A DNA stretch of 64,000 nucleotides from Lachnospiraceae bacterium A2 (GTDB lineage Bacteria > Bacillota > Clostridia > Lachnospirales > Lachnospiraceae). The stretch is from assembly GCA_000403315.2 (NCBI GenBank), contig KE159636.1, positions 2,312,332 through 2,376,331 of the forward strand, given 5' to 3'. Position 1 is the stretch's first letter; the number at the start of each line of letters is the position of its first letter. Of the stretch, positions 26,573 through 34,505 are shown one piece after another. A model generated the notes under the pieces. It was not told the origin of the DNA. It saw nothing but the letters and a program-made list of their open reading frames with translations, and searched no databases. The position numbers and the translations under genes were made by a program.

Positions 26573-26637
26573 TTAGGAAATTCTTAATAAATTTTTATGC
26601 GGTATTTTGAGATTTCAAAGCTAAAAGCAAGTATACT
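26573..26637 (+). promoter_or_regulatory. Operator and promoter of the VanR-like operon
   Basis: TTAGGAAATTCTTA (26573-26586) is followed after 20 bases by TTGAGA (26607-26612), a 19-base spacer and TATACT (26632-26637). The same arrangement occurs at 29014-29078 before the ABC genes. The long spacer suits an activated promoter. Confidence 0.65.
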
Positions 26638-26681
26638 TTAAGTGAGAAATTGTCGTTTCTTAGAAAGAAAGGGATATATGT

Positions 26682-27377
26682 ATGTCTGAAAAAATATTAG
26701 TTGTTGATGATGAACATGATATCGCAGATCTGCTTGAGGTTTATCTGCGGAATGAAAACTATATGATTTATAAATACTATTCTGCCAAAGAAGCGTTGGC
26801 TTGTATTGAAAGCAAAGAAATTGACCTTGCCATTCTCGATATTATGCTGCCGGATATTAACGGGTTTTCTATTTGCCAAAAAATCCGTGAAAAACATACT
26901 TATCCGATCATAATGCTGACAGCGAAGGATGAAGAAACGGATAAGATTACAGGCTTGACTTTGGGGGCAGACGATTATGTGACAAAGCCGTTTCGCCCGC
27001 TTGAACTGATTGCCAGAGTGAAAGCACAGTTAAGGAGATATAATAAATACTCTCCAACGCAAAAACAGGACGTGCCTGCTACAGTATTGACTTATAAGAA
27101 ACTATCGCTCAATACACAGACTTATGAATGTGTGCTGGATGGGGAGATAGTACCTCTGACACCTACAGAATTTTCTATTTTGCGTATTCTGTTGGAAAAA
27201 CAGGGCGTGGTGGTAAGCCTTGAGGACTTGTTTCATTCTGTATGGAAAGATGAGTATTACAGTAAAAACAGCAGCACAATTACTGTGCATATCCGGCATC
27301 TGCGGGAAAAGTTGAAAGATACGGCGGAAAAGCCAAAATATATAAAAACAATATGGGGAGTAGGTTATAAGATTTAG
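26682..27377 (+). CDS. VanR-like OmpR-family response regulator
   Basis: The 231-residue protein has a receiver domain (ILVVDDEHDIADLLEVYL, phospho-acceptor in LAILDIMLPDINGF, switch lysine in DDYVTKPF) and a C-terminal winged helix (LTPTEFSILRILLEKQG...HIRHLREKLK). The DEHDIADLLE, KYYSAKEAL and KITGLTLGADDYVTKPFRPLELIARVKAQLRRY-type segments are VanR-like. It probably binds the TTAGGAA-type boxes ahead of its own gene and of the ABC transporter. It leads an operon with VanZ- and VanS-like genes; no vanHAX genes are present. Confidence 0.88.
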   Translation: MSEKILVVDDEHDIADLLEVYLRNENYMIYKYYSAKEALACIESKEIDLAILDIMLPDINGFSICQKIREKHTYPIIMLTAKDEETDKITGLTLGADDYVTKPFRPLELIARVKAQLRRYNKYSPTQKQDVPATVLTYKKLSLNTQTYECVLDGEIVPLTPTEFSILRILLEKQGVVVSLEDLFHSVWKDEYYSKNSSTITVHIRHLREKLKDTAEKPKYIKTIWGVGYKI

Positions 27378-27403
27378 CCTTTGCTCCCAGACAAGGAGAT
27401 AGT

Positions 27404-27916
27404 ATGAAGAAAAATGAAAAAACGGGTTTGCTTGTACCATTATTATTCGCTGTTTACCTGGCACTTTTAATATGGATTATTTTATTTAAACTTGAATTTT
27501 CAATTAGTGTATTAAAAACAAACCGAAGCATAAACCTGATACCGTTTTATTATGAAAATGAAATTGGAATGGGATTCCATTTGAAAGAAGTTTTAGAAAA
27601 TGCAGTGATATTTATTCCACTTGGCATTTATTTGTGCATGTTAAAGCATGATTTCAGTGTAAAAGTAAAATTCATTTTTATTTTGATGACAAGTTTGATA
27701 CTGGAAATATCCCAATATATTTTGGCAGTTGGACGGACGGATGTGACGGATCTGATAACAAATACTTGTGGCGGAATGGCTGGTGTTGGTCTGTACTGGC
27801 TGTCTGTAAAGGTATTTCGCAATAAAAAAAGATTAGATTTCATCATTACGGTTCTTGCTGCTGTTGCTACAATAGTAGTGATAGGTCTTTTGGCAATTCT
27901 GTTAATTGTAAATTGA
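27404..27916 (+). CDS. VanZ-family membrane protein
   Basis: The 170-residue protein has four to five hydrophobic helices. The family signature is in the first half (SINLIPFYYENEIG, then ENAVIFIPLGIYL) and the LILEISQYILAVGRTDVTDLITNTCGG segment matches the VanZ domain. VanZ gives low-level teicoplanin resistance by an unknown mechanism, and related proteins occur in many envelope-stress clusters. It lies between the regulator and kinase genes and overlaps neither. AAGGAG precedes ATG 27404. Confidence 0.85.
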   Translation: MKKNEKTGLLVPLLFAVYLALLIWIILFKLEFSISVLKTNRSINLIPFYYENEIGMGFHLKEVLENAVIFIPLGIYLCMLKHDFSVKVKFIFILMTSLILEISQYILAVGRTDVTDLITNTCGGMAGVGLYWLSVKVFRNKKRLDFIITVLAAVATIVVIGLLAILLIVN

Positions 27917-27930
27917 CGGGGGTGATTTCT

Positions 27931-28995
27931 TTGAAAGAACAGAGTTTTCCAATCAGAAAGAAACTGGAATTTCGTCTTTTGGTTATTTTGCCTGCATATG
28001 TAATCGCTGGCATTATTATATTGATGTTGTATCAGGTTATTTTTTCCAGCTTTAAAAATCCAATTATGGAATGGATATACTGGCGGTTGGATGTCATATA
28101 TTTCTTTTATCTCTGTATTGGTTTGTCTGGCATTTTTTGCCATTATTGGAGAAAACCGTGGGATTATCTGGATGAAGTGATTGCTGCCACACAGACAGTA
28201 TATGAGCAGAACAGTCATACCATTGAATTGTCGGAACCACTCCGGGAACTGGAACAGCAGATGAATCAGATTAAAATGTCCATATTGCTTAGCCAGAAAG
28301 CGGTAAAAGAAGCAGAGGACAGAAAAAATGAACTGGTTATGTATCTGGCTCATGACATTCGGACACCTCTGACAGCAGTGATTGGTTATTTAAGCCTGCT
28401 TGACGAAGCACATGATATGCCTGAAACTCAAAAAGCAAAGTATGTGGGCATTGCGCTTGATAAAGCGGAACGACTGGAAACATTGATAAACGAATTATTT
28501 GAGATTACAAGATACCATACGGAAACAGTACAGATAAAGAAAACACCGGTTGACTTATATGCTCTTTTGGCACAGGTAATAGAGGAATTCTATCCTTCCC
28601 TTTCAGCAAGGGGGAATCGTGTCAATGTTTCTATTGAGGATAATCTGAATATAACCGGTGATCCTGAAAAGCTGGCAAGAGTATTCAATAATCTTTTAAA
28701 AAATGCAGCCGCTTACAGTTATCCTGATACGGAAATCAGTATATCTTCAGAGAGAAAAGGGAAGAATGTTGTAATTATTTTCCGAAATCATGGACAAACA
28801 ATTGCGGCAGATCAGTTATCGGGCATCTTTGAAAAATTCAACCGCTTAGATGAAGCCCGGCTGTCTGATACAGGAGGGGCAGGTCTTGGCCTTTCTATCG
28901 CAAGAGAGATTATCAACCTGCATGGCGGTGAAATCATAGCGCAGAGCGAAAACGAAACAGTTACTTTTACCATTACTCTTCCTGCTGCTTCTTAG
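27931..28995 (+). CDS. VanS-like sensor histidine kinase
   Basis: About 354 residues with two N-terminal membrane helices and a short extracytoplasmic loop. A HAMP-like linker follows, then HisKA with YLAHDIRTPLTAVIGYLSLL (phospho-His) and the ATPase boxes NNLLKNAAAYS (N), DTGGAGLGLSIA (G2). The short sensor loop resembles VanS and Bce-type kinases that sense cell-wall antibiotics with a transporter or directly. TTG 27931 was chosen because GGGGGTGA precedes it; the stop of the VanZ-like gene is at 27916. It forms a pair with the regulator at 26682. Confidence 0.85.
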   Translation: MKEQSFPIRKKLEFRLLVILPAYVIAGIIILMLYQVIFSSFKNPIMEWIYWRLDVIYFFYLCIGLSGIFCHYWRKPWDYLDEVIAATQTVYEQNSHTIELSEPLRELEQQMNQIKMSILLSQKAVKEAEDRKNELVMYLAHDIRTPLTAVIGYLSLLDEAHDMPETQKAKYVGIALDKAERLETLINELFEITRYHTETVQIKKTPVDLYALLAQVIEEFYPSLSARGNRVNVSIEDNLNITGDPEKLARVFNNLLKNAAAYSYPDTEISISSERKGKNVVIIFRNHGQTIAADQLSGIFEKFNRLDEARLSDTGGAGLGLSIAREIINLHGGEIIAQSENETVTFTITLPAAS

Positions 28996-29013
28996 GAAAA
29001 TTTATGTTTGATA

Positions 29014-29078
29014 TTAGGAAGTTCTTAGGATTATTCCAGTTTAAAATTTGAGAATGCAATGCCCCTGTTTGGTACAAT
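29014..29078 (+). promoter_or_regulatory. Operator and promoter of the ABC exporter genes
   Basis: TTAGGAAGTTCTTA (29014-29027), TTGAGA (29048-29053) and TACAAT (29073-29078) keep exactly the spacing seen at 26573-26637. A further CTTAGGAAAA lies at 28991. This promoter is probably under control of the VanR-like regulator. Confidence 0.65.
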
Positions 29079-29134
29079 CATTACTGAACAGGGGCATTTG
29101 CCTTTGGAAACAGGCTTGGAAAAGGAGTGACGTA

Positions 29135-30022
29135 ATGGAACTGAAAATTGAACATTTAAGTAAACAGTTTAAAGACAAAAAGGCTGTTGATGATGCCTGC
29201 ATTACTCTGACACCGGGAGTGTGGGGATTGCTTGGCGCTAATGGGGCAGGAAAAACTACCCTTATGCGTATGATTGCTGACATTATGATGCCTACCAGCG
29301 GAGCAATTTATTATGATGGCGCTGATATCCGCAAAATGGGAGAGTCTTATCGGAACATATTTGGTTTTTTACCGCAGGATTTTGGATATTCCCGTGATTT
29401 CTCGGTAAAAGATTACCTTGAGTATGTAGCGGCGCTTAAAGATGTTCCGGCAAGGGAAACTACAAAGAAAATCAATTACCTTTTGGACATACTTACGCTT
29501 TCTGATGTAAAAAGGAAAAAAATTGCAAAGCTGTCCGGAGGAATGAAGCGGCGTGTCGGTATTGCACAGGCAATGTTAAATGATCCGAAAATCCTTGTTA
29601 TGGACGAACCAACGGCAGGGCTTGATCCCGGAGAGAGGGTACGCTTCCGTAACTTTATTTCGGAATTTTCACATGACAGAATTGTGCTGATTTCTACCCA
29701 TATTGTTTCTGACATTGAGTATATTGCGACAAGAAACGCCATTATGAAGGCAGGAAAAATTGTGGATATAGGAACAACAGATGAACTTGTGAAAGAGATT
29801 GAAGGGAAAGTCTGGACGTGTTCCGTACCAGCCGGGGATTTGAGCAGTTATGAGATGCGGCTTAGAGTTATCAATCAACGTGGTGAAGATAACGGGCAGG
29901 TATCCATTCGGTATTTATCCGAAACGCCTGAAATTTCCGGAGCAGTTGCTGTATCGCCCCGGCTTGAGGACTTATATCTTTGGTATTTTCCGCAGGAAAA
30001 TCTGGAAGGGGAGGGAAAATGA
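29135..30022 (+). CDS. ABC transporter ATP-binding protein
   Basis: The 295-residue ATPase has Walker A GANGAGKTTLMRM, Q-loop FLPQDFGYS, signature KLSGGMKRRVGIAQAM, Walker B ILVMDEPTAGLDPGER and switch histidine ISTHIVSD. It is of the CcmA/ABC-2 export type, fitting the ABC-2-like permease next to it. ATG 29135 has AAGGAG upstream. Because its promoter copies the regulator's operator, it is probably induced by the same envelope signal and may export the antimicrobial compound sensed. Confidence 0.88.
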   Translation: MELKIEHLSKQFKDKKAVDDACITLTPGVWGLLGANGAGKTTLMRMIADIMMPTSGAIYYDGADIRKMGESYRNIFGFLPQDFGYSRDFSVKDYLEYVAALKDVPARETTKKINYLLDILTLSDVKRKKIAKLSGGMKRRVGIAQAMLNDPKILVMDEPTAGLDPGERVRFRNFISEFSHDRIVLISTHIVSDIEYIATRNAIMKAGKIVDIGTTDELVKEIEGKVWTCSVPAGDLSSYEMRLRVINQRGEDNGQVSIRYLSETPEISGAVAVSPRLEDLYLWYFPQENLEGEGK

Positions 30023-30023
30023 T

Positions 30024-31259
30024 ATGCGCTTATTTTGTTTAGAAGTAAAACGGATTATAATGTCACGCCGTACTTTGGTATTGATTGCTGTTGCCATTTT
30101 GATGTCTGTTATATCGGCGTATCTGCCGATTAGTTTTGAATCTATTAACCGTCCGGGAGAAAATGGCGAAGTCATTGAGTTAGATGGCTTGCCTGCAATT
30201 AAGTTTAAGAGAGATTACTATGCAAAAACAGCAGGGGATATTACATCGGAGAAGCTGGCGGAAGCCCTGCGGGTATATCAGTCGTGCGTAAAGGAATATG
30301 GCACACTGGATGATGTGCCGCTGGACGTTTATATTGAAAATATTATGGCAATACGCCCTATGCTGAAAGGATTAAGCGAAGCCTTTGCTGATCCGAAAAC
30401 AGGCATCGGGGCAGAACTTATGGATATTGCCCCGGATGAAGTGGAACAGTATTTTTATGAGAGGTGCGCTTCTCATCTGGATCATGTTATGAACCTTGAG
30501 CAGAAAGAATATCCGACAGCCGGGCAGTTTGCCGCAGATGAGTATGCAAAGCTGAAACAGCCATTCTATCTGTTTCCCGGTATGAGCAGGGATGCTTTTG
30601 ACTATACAACATTGTATATCTTAGTTTTGTCAATCCTTTGTACCGCTATTGCAGCTCCGATTTTTGCAAATGAATATCAAACCGGGAGTGACAGTATTTT
30701 ACGTTGTACCAAATACGGGCGCATGAAATTAGCTGTCACAAGGATTTTAGCAGCCAGCAGCATATTCATAGTAATTTTTGTTTTGGGAATGTCAATTCAT
30801 TTGTTAATCCTGAACCTTGCGTTTGGCACAGATTGTCTGGAAACTTCTTTCCAAATGTTGTTTTCCGTCATCAACCTGCCGGATATGAACCTGGGGCAGC
30901 TCCAGATTGTTTTGGTACTGGCTGGATTGATTTCAGTATTGGCAGTCATCAGCTGTACATTTTTCCTCTCTGCCAAATGTAAGGATTCATTAACAGTGCT
31001 GTTGATTTCTATGGTAATACTGTTTTTGCCTATATTCGCTTATGGGGCTTTAGGTGATACATGGATTGGAGGAATTTTGCCGTCCGCAGGCATTGGTATG
31101 AAAAATAATTTTCTTTATCAGCTCTGCGATTTTCATTTTCTGCATATTGGGGGAATGAGTTTTTGGACACCATATGTCATTCTCATATCGGCAGTGGTTG
31201 AAATTCCTGTCTTTATGTTTTTGGCAGTCAGATTTTATTGCAGACATCAAGTAGTATAG
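30024..31259 (+). CDS. ABC-2 type permease of the Van-like locus
   Basis: The 411-residue protein has an N-terminal membrane helix (TLVLIAVAILMSVISAYL) and a large extracytoplasmic segment of about 170 residues. A block of five helices follows (LYILVLSILCTAIAAPIF, IFIVIFVLGMSIHLLIL, IVLVLAGLISVLAVISC and others). It begins one base after the ATPase stop, after GGGGAGGG, so the two are coupled. Such pairs export peptides or lipids. Two hairpins downstream may end the operon. Confidence 0.82.
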   Translation: MRLFCLEVKRIIMSRRTLVLIAVAILMSVISAYLPISFESINRPGENGEVIELDGLPAIKFKRDYYAKTAGDITSEKLAEALRVYQSCVKEYGTLDDVPLDVYIENIMAIRPMLKGLSEAFADPKTGIGAELMDIAPDEVEQYFYERCASHLDHVMNLEQKEYPTAGQFAADEYAKLKQPFYLFPGMSRDAFDYTTLYILVLSILCTAIAAPIFANEYQTGSDSILRCTKYGRMKLAVTRILAASSIFIVIFVLGMSIHLLILNLAFGTDCLETSFQMLFSVINLPDMNLGQLQIVLVLAGLISVLAVISCTFFLSAKCKDSLTVLLISMVILFLPIFAYGALGDTWIGGILPSAGIGMKNNFLYQLCDFHFLHIGGMSFWTPYVILISAVVEIPVFMFLAVRFYCRHQVV

Positions 31260-31328
31260 TGAGAGAAAAATTCAGTTAAAGACAGCGGAGTGGAAAAGAA
31301 CATTTTTTAAAGGAAAACACAATTTAAT

Positions 31329-31362
31329 CTGCCGTATGACAATTTATATTGTTGTACGGCAG
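31329..31362 (+). terminator. Hairpin after the ABC permease
   Basis: CTGCCGTA and TACGGCAG pair around a partly paired 18-base loop, followed by AGGTGCTTTTATT. Moderate terminator. Confidence 0.55.
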
Positions 31363-31487
31363 AGGTGCTTTTATTGAATGTTCAGAGGTGAAAATAGAGG
31401 AATAGGATAATGATGAAAATAAAATCCCAAATATATAAGAACAGGTTAAGGACACTCATAAAAATAAAAGGTATGTTACACACATCA

Positions 31488-31537
31488 AGGTGTACTGTGA
31501 ATCAGATTAAAACTGAATTACAGCACACCTTTTTTAA
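31488..31537 (+). terminator. Second terminator after the ABC permease
   Basis: AAGGTGTACTGT pairs with ACAGCACACCTT (one mismatch) and is followed by four more T. It ends the Van-like/ABC transcription unit before the convergent mobC gene. Confidence 0.75.
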
Positions 31538-31631
31538 TGTCGAATTTTGACTATTTTTGGATTTAATAGAGGTTTTGCTTTTGTAAATTTTCCTGAAAAA
31601 TTGATTGCTGTTGTGCTACATAGATATGTTT

Positions 31632-31973
31632 TTACTGTTTCATGGAGGGCTGTTTTTTCAGCATGGCTAATTGTGTATCCCATACTTGTTTCATCAGCTT
31701 TTTCACTTCCTCCACATCGGCTTTATACACATTTCCTGTGGCATTCATTCGCTTTGCAATCTGGTTCAGGTTGCCGCTGATTTTTCCGAGTGTAGCATTG
31801 TATTCCCGTAAATCCGAATAGTCAATGTCATAGACAAAGCCGTATAAAATCAGGCGGCGCAGGAAGGTGGATTTGCTTTTCATGCCGGAGATTTTTACTT
31901 TCTGTTCCAGTATGTATTGCTCCTTGTCGCTTAGATATATTTTCAGCTCATTTTTGCGCTCACGGTTTGCCAT
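31632..31973 (-). CDS. mobC: MobC-family relaxosome protein
   Basis: The 113-residue basic protein has a ribbon-helix-helix-like start (NELKIYLSDKEQYILEQKVKISG), KSTFLRRLILYGF, and the family's C-terminal NLNQIAKRMNATGNVY...VKKLMKQVWDTQ segment. MobC assists the relaxase at oriT in mobilizable elements. The relaxase gene usually follows; here the bases downstream on the minus strand (31260-31631) contain none, so it has been lost. AAGGAGAAAAAACC precedes the start. Confidence 0.85.
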   Translation of the reverse strand: MANRERKNELKIYLSDKEQYILEQKVKISGMKSKSTFLRRLILYGFVYDIDYSDLREYNATLGKISGNLNQIAKRMNATGNVYKADVEEVKKLMKQVWDTQLAMLKKQPSMKQ

Positions 31974-32023
31974 TTTTGGTTTTTTCTCCTTATCAGTTTT
32001 TTAATGGGATTTTACAAAAATAA

Positions 32024-32194
32024 ATGCCCTCATACATGGGGCATTCGTACAAAAAAATCAAAAACTCCGGCAGGGCAGTTTGTGATTTTTTGAGCGCAAA
32101 GGGGGTTAGGGGGATATGCCCCCTACAAGCCAATTTTTTCAAGTTCCCGCTTCGGGGGAATTTGAAAAATTGGAGCCTGTGAGGGAACACAGGC
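32024..32194. other. oriT-like cluster of inverted repeats upstream of mobC
   Basis: Four hairpins lie in 170 bp: ATGCCC...GGGCAT (32024-32044), AGGGGG...CCCCCT (32108-32124), a long imperfect pair CCAATTTTTTCAAGTTCCC / GGGGGAATTTGAAAAATTGG (32130-32173), and GCCTGTG...CACAGGC (32175-32194). This lies directly upstream of mobC, the usual place for a transfer origin. The nick site cannot be defined. Confidence 0.55.
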
Positions 32195-32340
32195 AGTGCT
32201 TGCTATTCTTGTTCGGAAAGGGTTTTATCTTTCCGGCTTTTAGAGAAAAACTTGGAAATTTTTTTAGCAATGCCCCCATAGAGGGAGCATTACTTTATCT
32301 ACAATTAACATCAGAAACAGCGGAGAAAGGGGGTGAAAAA

Positions 32341-32679
32341 GTGTTAGACCATGCATTCCAGCGGCGGCGTGAAATTGAGCGTATGCTGCTGTCAGGAAAG
32401 AGGCTGACGGTATCGGAACTTATGGGCAGATACTGCGTGGGCAGGAAGTCAATCAGCAGGGATTTTGAAGTCATAGGCGAGGAACTTCCGGTCATTTCAA
32501 AAAAAGGATATAACGGCGGCTATTTCCTGATGGACGGCGTTGGGAAAAACCAGAATACGCTTTCGCATGAACAACTGGAATGCCTGGAAAAACTCGCTGT
32601 TGGATGTACGGGGAAAGACAGGGAAACCGTCCTGTCAATCATACATGAATTTGGGCCGTACTGTGAAAGGAATACATAA
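32341..32679 (+). CDS. HTH transcriptional regulator (DeoR/WYL-type HTH_11), first of two
   Basis: About 112 residues. The winged helix HTH covers RRREIERMLLSGKRLTVSELMGRYCVGRKSISRDFEVIG, followed by a short wing (ISKKGYNGGYFLMDG) and a helical tail. No effector domain is present. GTG 32341 follows GAAAGGGGG; the longer open frame from 32116 passes through oriT-like hairpins and is not credible. It is followed by a second, related HTH protein gene; both may control the replication genes of the element. Confidence 0.75.
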   Translation: MLDHAFQRRREIERMLLSGKRLTVSELMGRYCVGRKSISRDFEVIGEELPVISKKGYNGGYFLMDGVGKNQNTLSHEQLECLEKLAVGCTGKDRETVLSIIHEFGPYCERNT

Positions 32680-32723
32680 AAAACCAGACGGTTTTCAAGC
32701 CAAAAAATGAAGGGAGGCGCAGC

Positions 32724-33053
32724 ATGAACACGGCACACCGGAGAATGGAAATCATCAGTATTTTGTCCGTCAAAGGGCATATAACGGCAAGGGAGCTTGC
32801 GTGGGAATTGGGCGTTACGATACGCACGATACACCATGACATTTTCGCATTGACTTTTGATTACCCGATTTATACAAAGCCGGGCTGTGGCGGCGGGGTT
32901 TTCATCACGGAAAACTACAAGCCCTATACCAATACTCTTACAGAAACAGAGCTTGAAACACTGTGCAGGCTGTACGGGAAAGCGGAGGGGAAAGAGAAAG
33001 AAATCCTGTTCCGACTTATCCATAAATACGGGGCGGACAAGTTGGAAATTTGA
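32724..33053 (+). CDS. HTH transcriptional regulator (DeoR-type), second of two
   Basis: The 109-residue protein has HRRMEIISILSVKGHITARELAWELGVTIRTIHHDIFAL as a winged HTH, a wing (YTKPGCGGGVFITE) and a helical tail (LTETELETLCRLYGKAEGKEKEIL) related to the tail of the preceding protein. AGGGAGGCGC precedes ATG 32724. It is a DNA-binding protein without a ligand domain. The two proteins share their layout and may bind similar or the same sites. Confidence 0.8.
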   Translation: MNTAHRRMEIISILSVKGHITARELAWELGVTIRTIHHDIFALTFDYPIYTKPGCGGGVFITENYKPYTNTLTETELETLCRLYGKAEGKEKEILFRLIHKYGADKLEI

Positions 33054-33119
33054 CTGGACGTATAGATATATCTTATTTGGGATGCGGACTTAAAAGGCAT
33101 CGCTTACTGACAACTGAAT

Positions 33120-33287
33120 ATGGACAATCCTGCAAGACGTATGAAACAGCCGAGCTGTGCCAAAGCACGCCATGACTGCCTGTACTGGACAGGCAAGAGC
33201 GAGAGATGTTTTAAAGCAAACAAGGTGTGGGAACCTTGCGCCATGACACTGTTTCCTGATAATGATACTTCCGTAAAGCGGTCATAG
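33120..33287 (+). CDS. Small cysteine-containing protein
   Basis: 55 codons encode a basic protein with four cysteines (PSCAKARHDC, ERCFKAN, EPCAM), possibly a small metal-binding protein. The start ATG lies in TGACAACTGAATATGGA, a 17-mer also found at 39321. There is no strong ribosome site, so the call is tentative. Confidence 0.45.
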   Translation: MDNPARRMKQPSCAKARHDCLYWTGKSERCFKANKVWEPCAMTLFPDNDTSVKRS

Positions 33288-33377
33288 AGATGATGGTGCG
33301 ATTCCAATGTGGGCTTCTCTCCCAGAAGCTACTTGCAGGATATAAAATTTTGTAAAAACGGGGATTTTTATTGGCGG

Positions 33378-33743
33378 ATGATACAAGAGGAAATGTTTCC
33401 CATACAGAAGGGAAAATCTATTATTTTGAACGGGCAGAGGATAAAGGCGTATGACATCAGGACAATTACCCTTGAACAGTTCCGTATGCTGATTGCCTGC
33501 GGGAATGACAGGCACAACAACCAGATAAGGGTGACAAAAAGCGGCATGGTCTATCTCTCGGAGGATATCGTCGGCTCGGAGCAGTTTGAGGATGTTGCGT
33601 TAAGTTTTGAAACATTCAGTGCGCATAACGGGTATGTTGGCGTGAAGGCTGCGGAGGACAACAGCCATGTTATCCCATTATACTATGCGCTGATCGGCAA
33701 CTGGGTGGATGGGTGCAGGCATAAATATATAGACAATTATTAG
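33378..33743 (+). CDS. Hypothetical protein of the mobilizable element
   Basis: The predicted 121-residue protein is soluble, with a mixed alpha-beta pattern (KGKSIILNGQRIKAYDIRTI, RVTKSGMVYLSEDIVG, ETFSAHNGYVGVKA). The frame is open from 33309; ATG 33378 is the first ATG that gives a plausible start, but the ribosome site is weak. It lies between the HTH genes and the CHC2 gene. I do not recognise the family. Confidence 0.55.
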   Translation: MIQEEMFPIQKGKSIILNGQRIKAYDIRTITLEQFRMLIACGNDRHNNQIRVTKSGMVYLSEDIVGSEQFEDVALSFETFSAHNGYVGVKAAEDNSHVIPLYYALIGNWVDGCRHKYIDNY

Positions 33744-33848
33744 ATTTTTGATTAAGGAAATACACAGCGGCAGGGCAGTTATGAACCTATTGAGTATAGG
33801 TTTGTAGCTGCCTTTTTTGCGTTGCGGGGATTTTGGATGGAGGGCTGC

Positions 33849-34505
33849 ATGAATGTATTTGAAGCGATAAGGGAGAACGGCATTACCACAAGGCAGGCGG
33901 CGGAGCATTGCGGGATAAAGATAAACCGTAATGGCATGGCGCTCTGCCCGTTCCATAAGGATAAAAATCCGAGCATGAAGATAGACAGCCGCTATTACTG
34001 TTTCGGATGCGGGGAAAAGGGCGATGCCATTGATTTTGTGGCAAAGTTTTATGGTCTTGGGAAGAAAGAAGCGGCATTGCAGATTGCGTCGGATTTCGGT
34101 ATCAGTTTTGACGATAACAGGGGCAGGAAACCGCCGCCCAAACGGAAACGGAAGTTATCGCCGGAGCAGAGGTTTGAGAGGGCGGAAAAGAAATGTTTCC
34201 GTGTGCTTTCCGATTACCTGTGCTGTTTAAGGCAGTGGAAAGAACAGTATGCGCCGCAGGAGCCGGATGGGGAATGGAACCCGTTATTCTGTGAAGCATT
34301 GGAAAAGAAAGACTATATTGAGTATCTGCTTGATGTGTTATTGTACGCTCCGCTATCGGAGCGTGTGCAGTTAGTAACGGATTATGGAGAGGAAGTGTTG
34401 AAAATTGAAAGAAGACTGGAACAGTGTGCCGCCGGAACAGAGGGCGGCGCTGGAAAAGACAATGGACAGGATGGAGCAGGCATCACAGCCGGAAACATGG
34501 TTTGA
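33849..34505 (+). CDS. CHC2 zinc-finger primase-like protein (copy 2)
   Basis: The 218-residue protein resembles the one at 15470 (same MNVFEA start, RQAAE, NRNGMA, CPFH and CFGC motifs). The CHC2 zinc ligands are CPFH and CFGC, followed by GDAIDFVAKFYGL. The C-terminal half is helical with no catalytic primase domain. GGAGGG lies just before ATG 33849. It overlaps the helicase gene by 101 bases, the same arrangement as the other copy. The pair probably primes and unwinds DNA during replication of the excised element. Confidence 0.8.
   Translation: MNVFEAIRENGITTRQAAEHCGIKINRNGMALCPFHKDKNPSMKIDSRYYCFGCGEKGDAIDFVAKFYGLGKKEAALQIASDFGISFDDNRGRKPPPKRKRKLSPEQRFERAEKKCFRVLSDYLCCLRQWKEQYAPQEPDGEWNPLFCEALEKKDYIEYLLDVLLYAPLSERVQLVTDYGEEVLKIERRLEQCAAGTEGGAGKDNGQDGAGITAGNMV

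Noticed and set aside
26682..31259. Vancomycin-resistance operon
   Set aside because: VanR-, VanZ- and VanS-like genes are present, but there is no vanH, ligase or vanX/Y; ABC exporter genes follow instead.
32116..32340. N-terminal extension of the HTH protein frame starting at 32116
   Set aside because: It runs through four strong hairpins and has no ribosome site; GTG 32341 after GAAAGGGGG is better.
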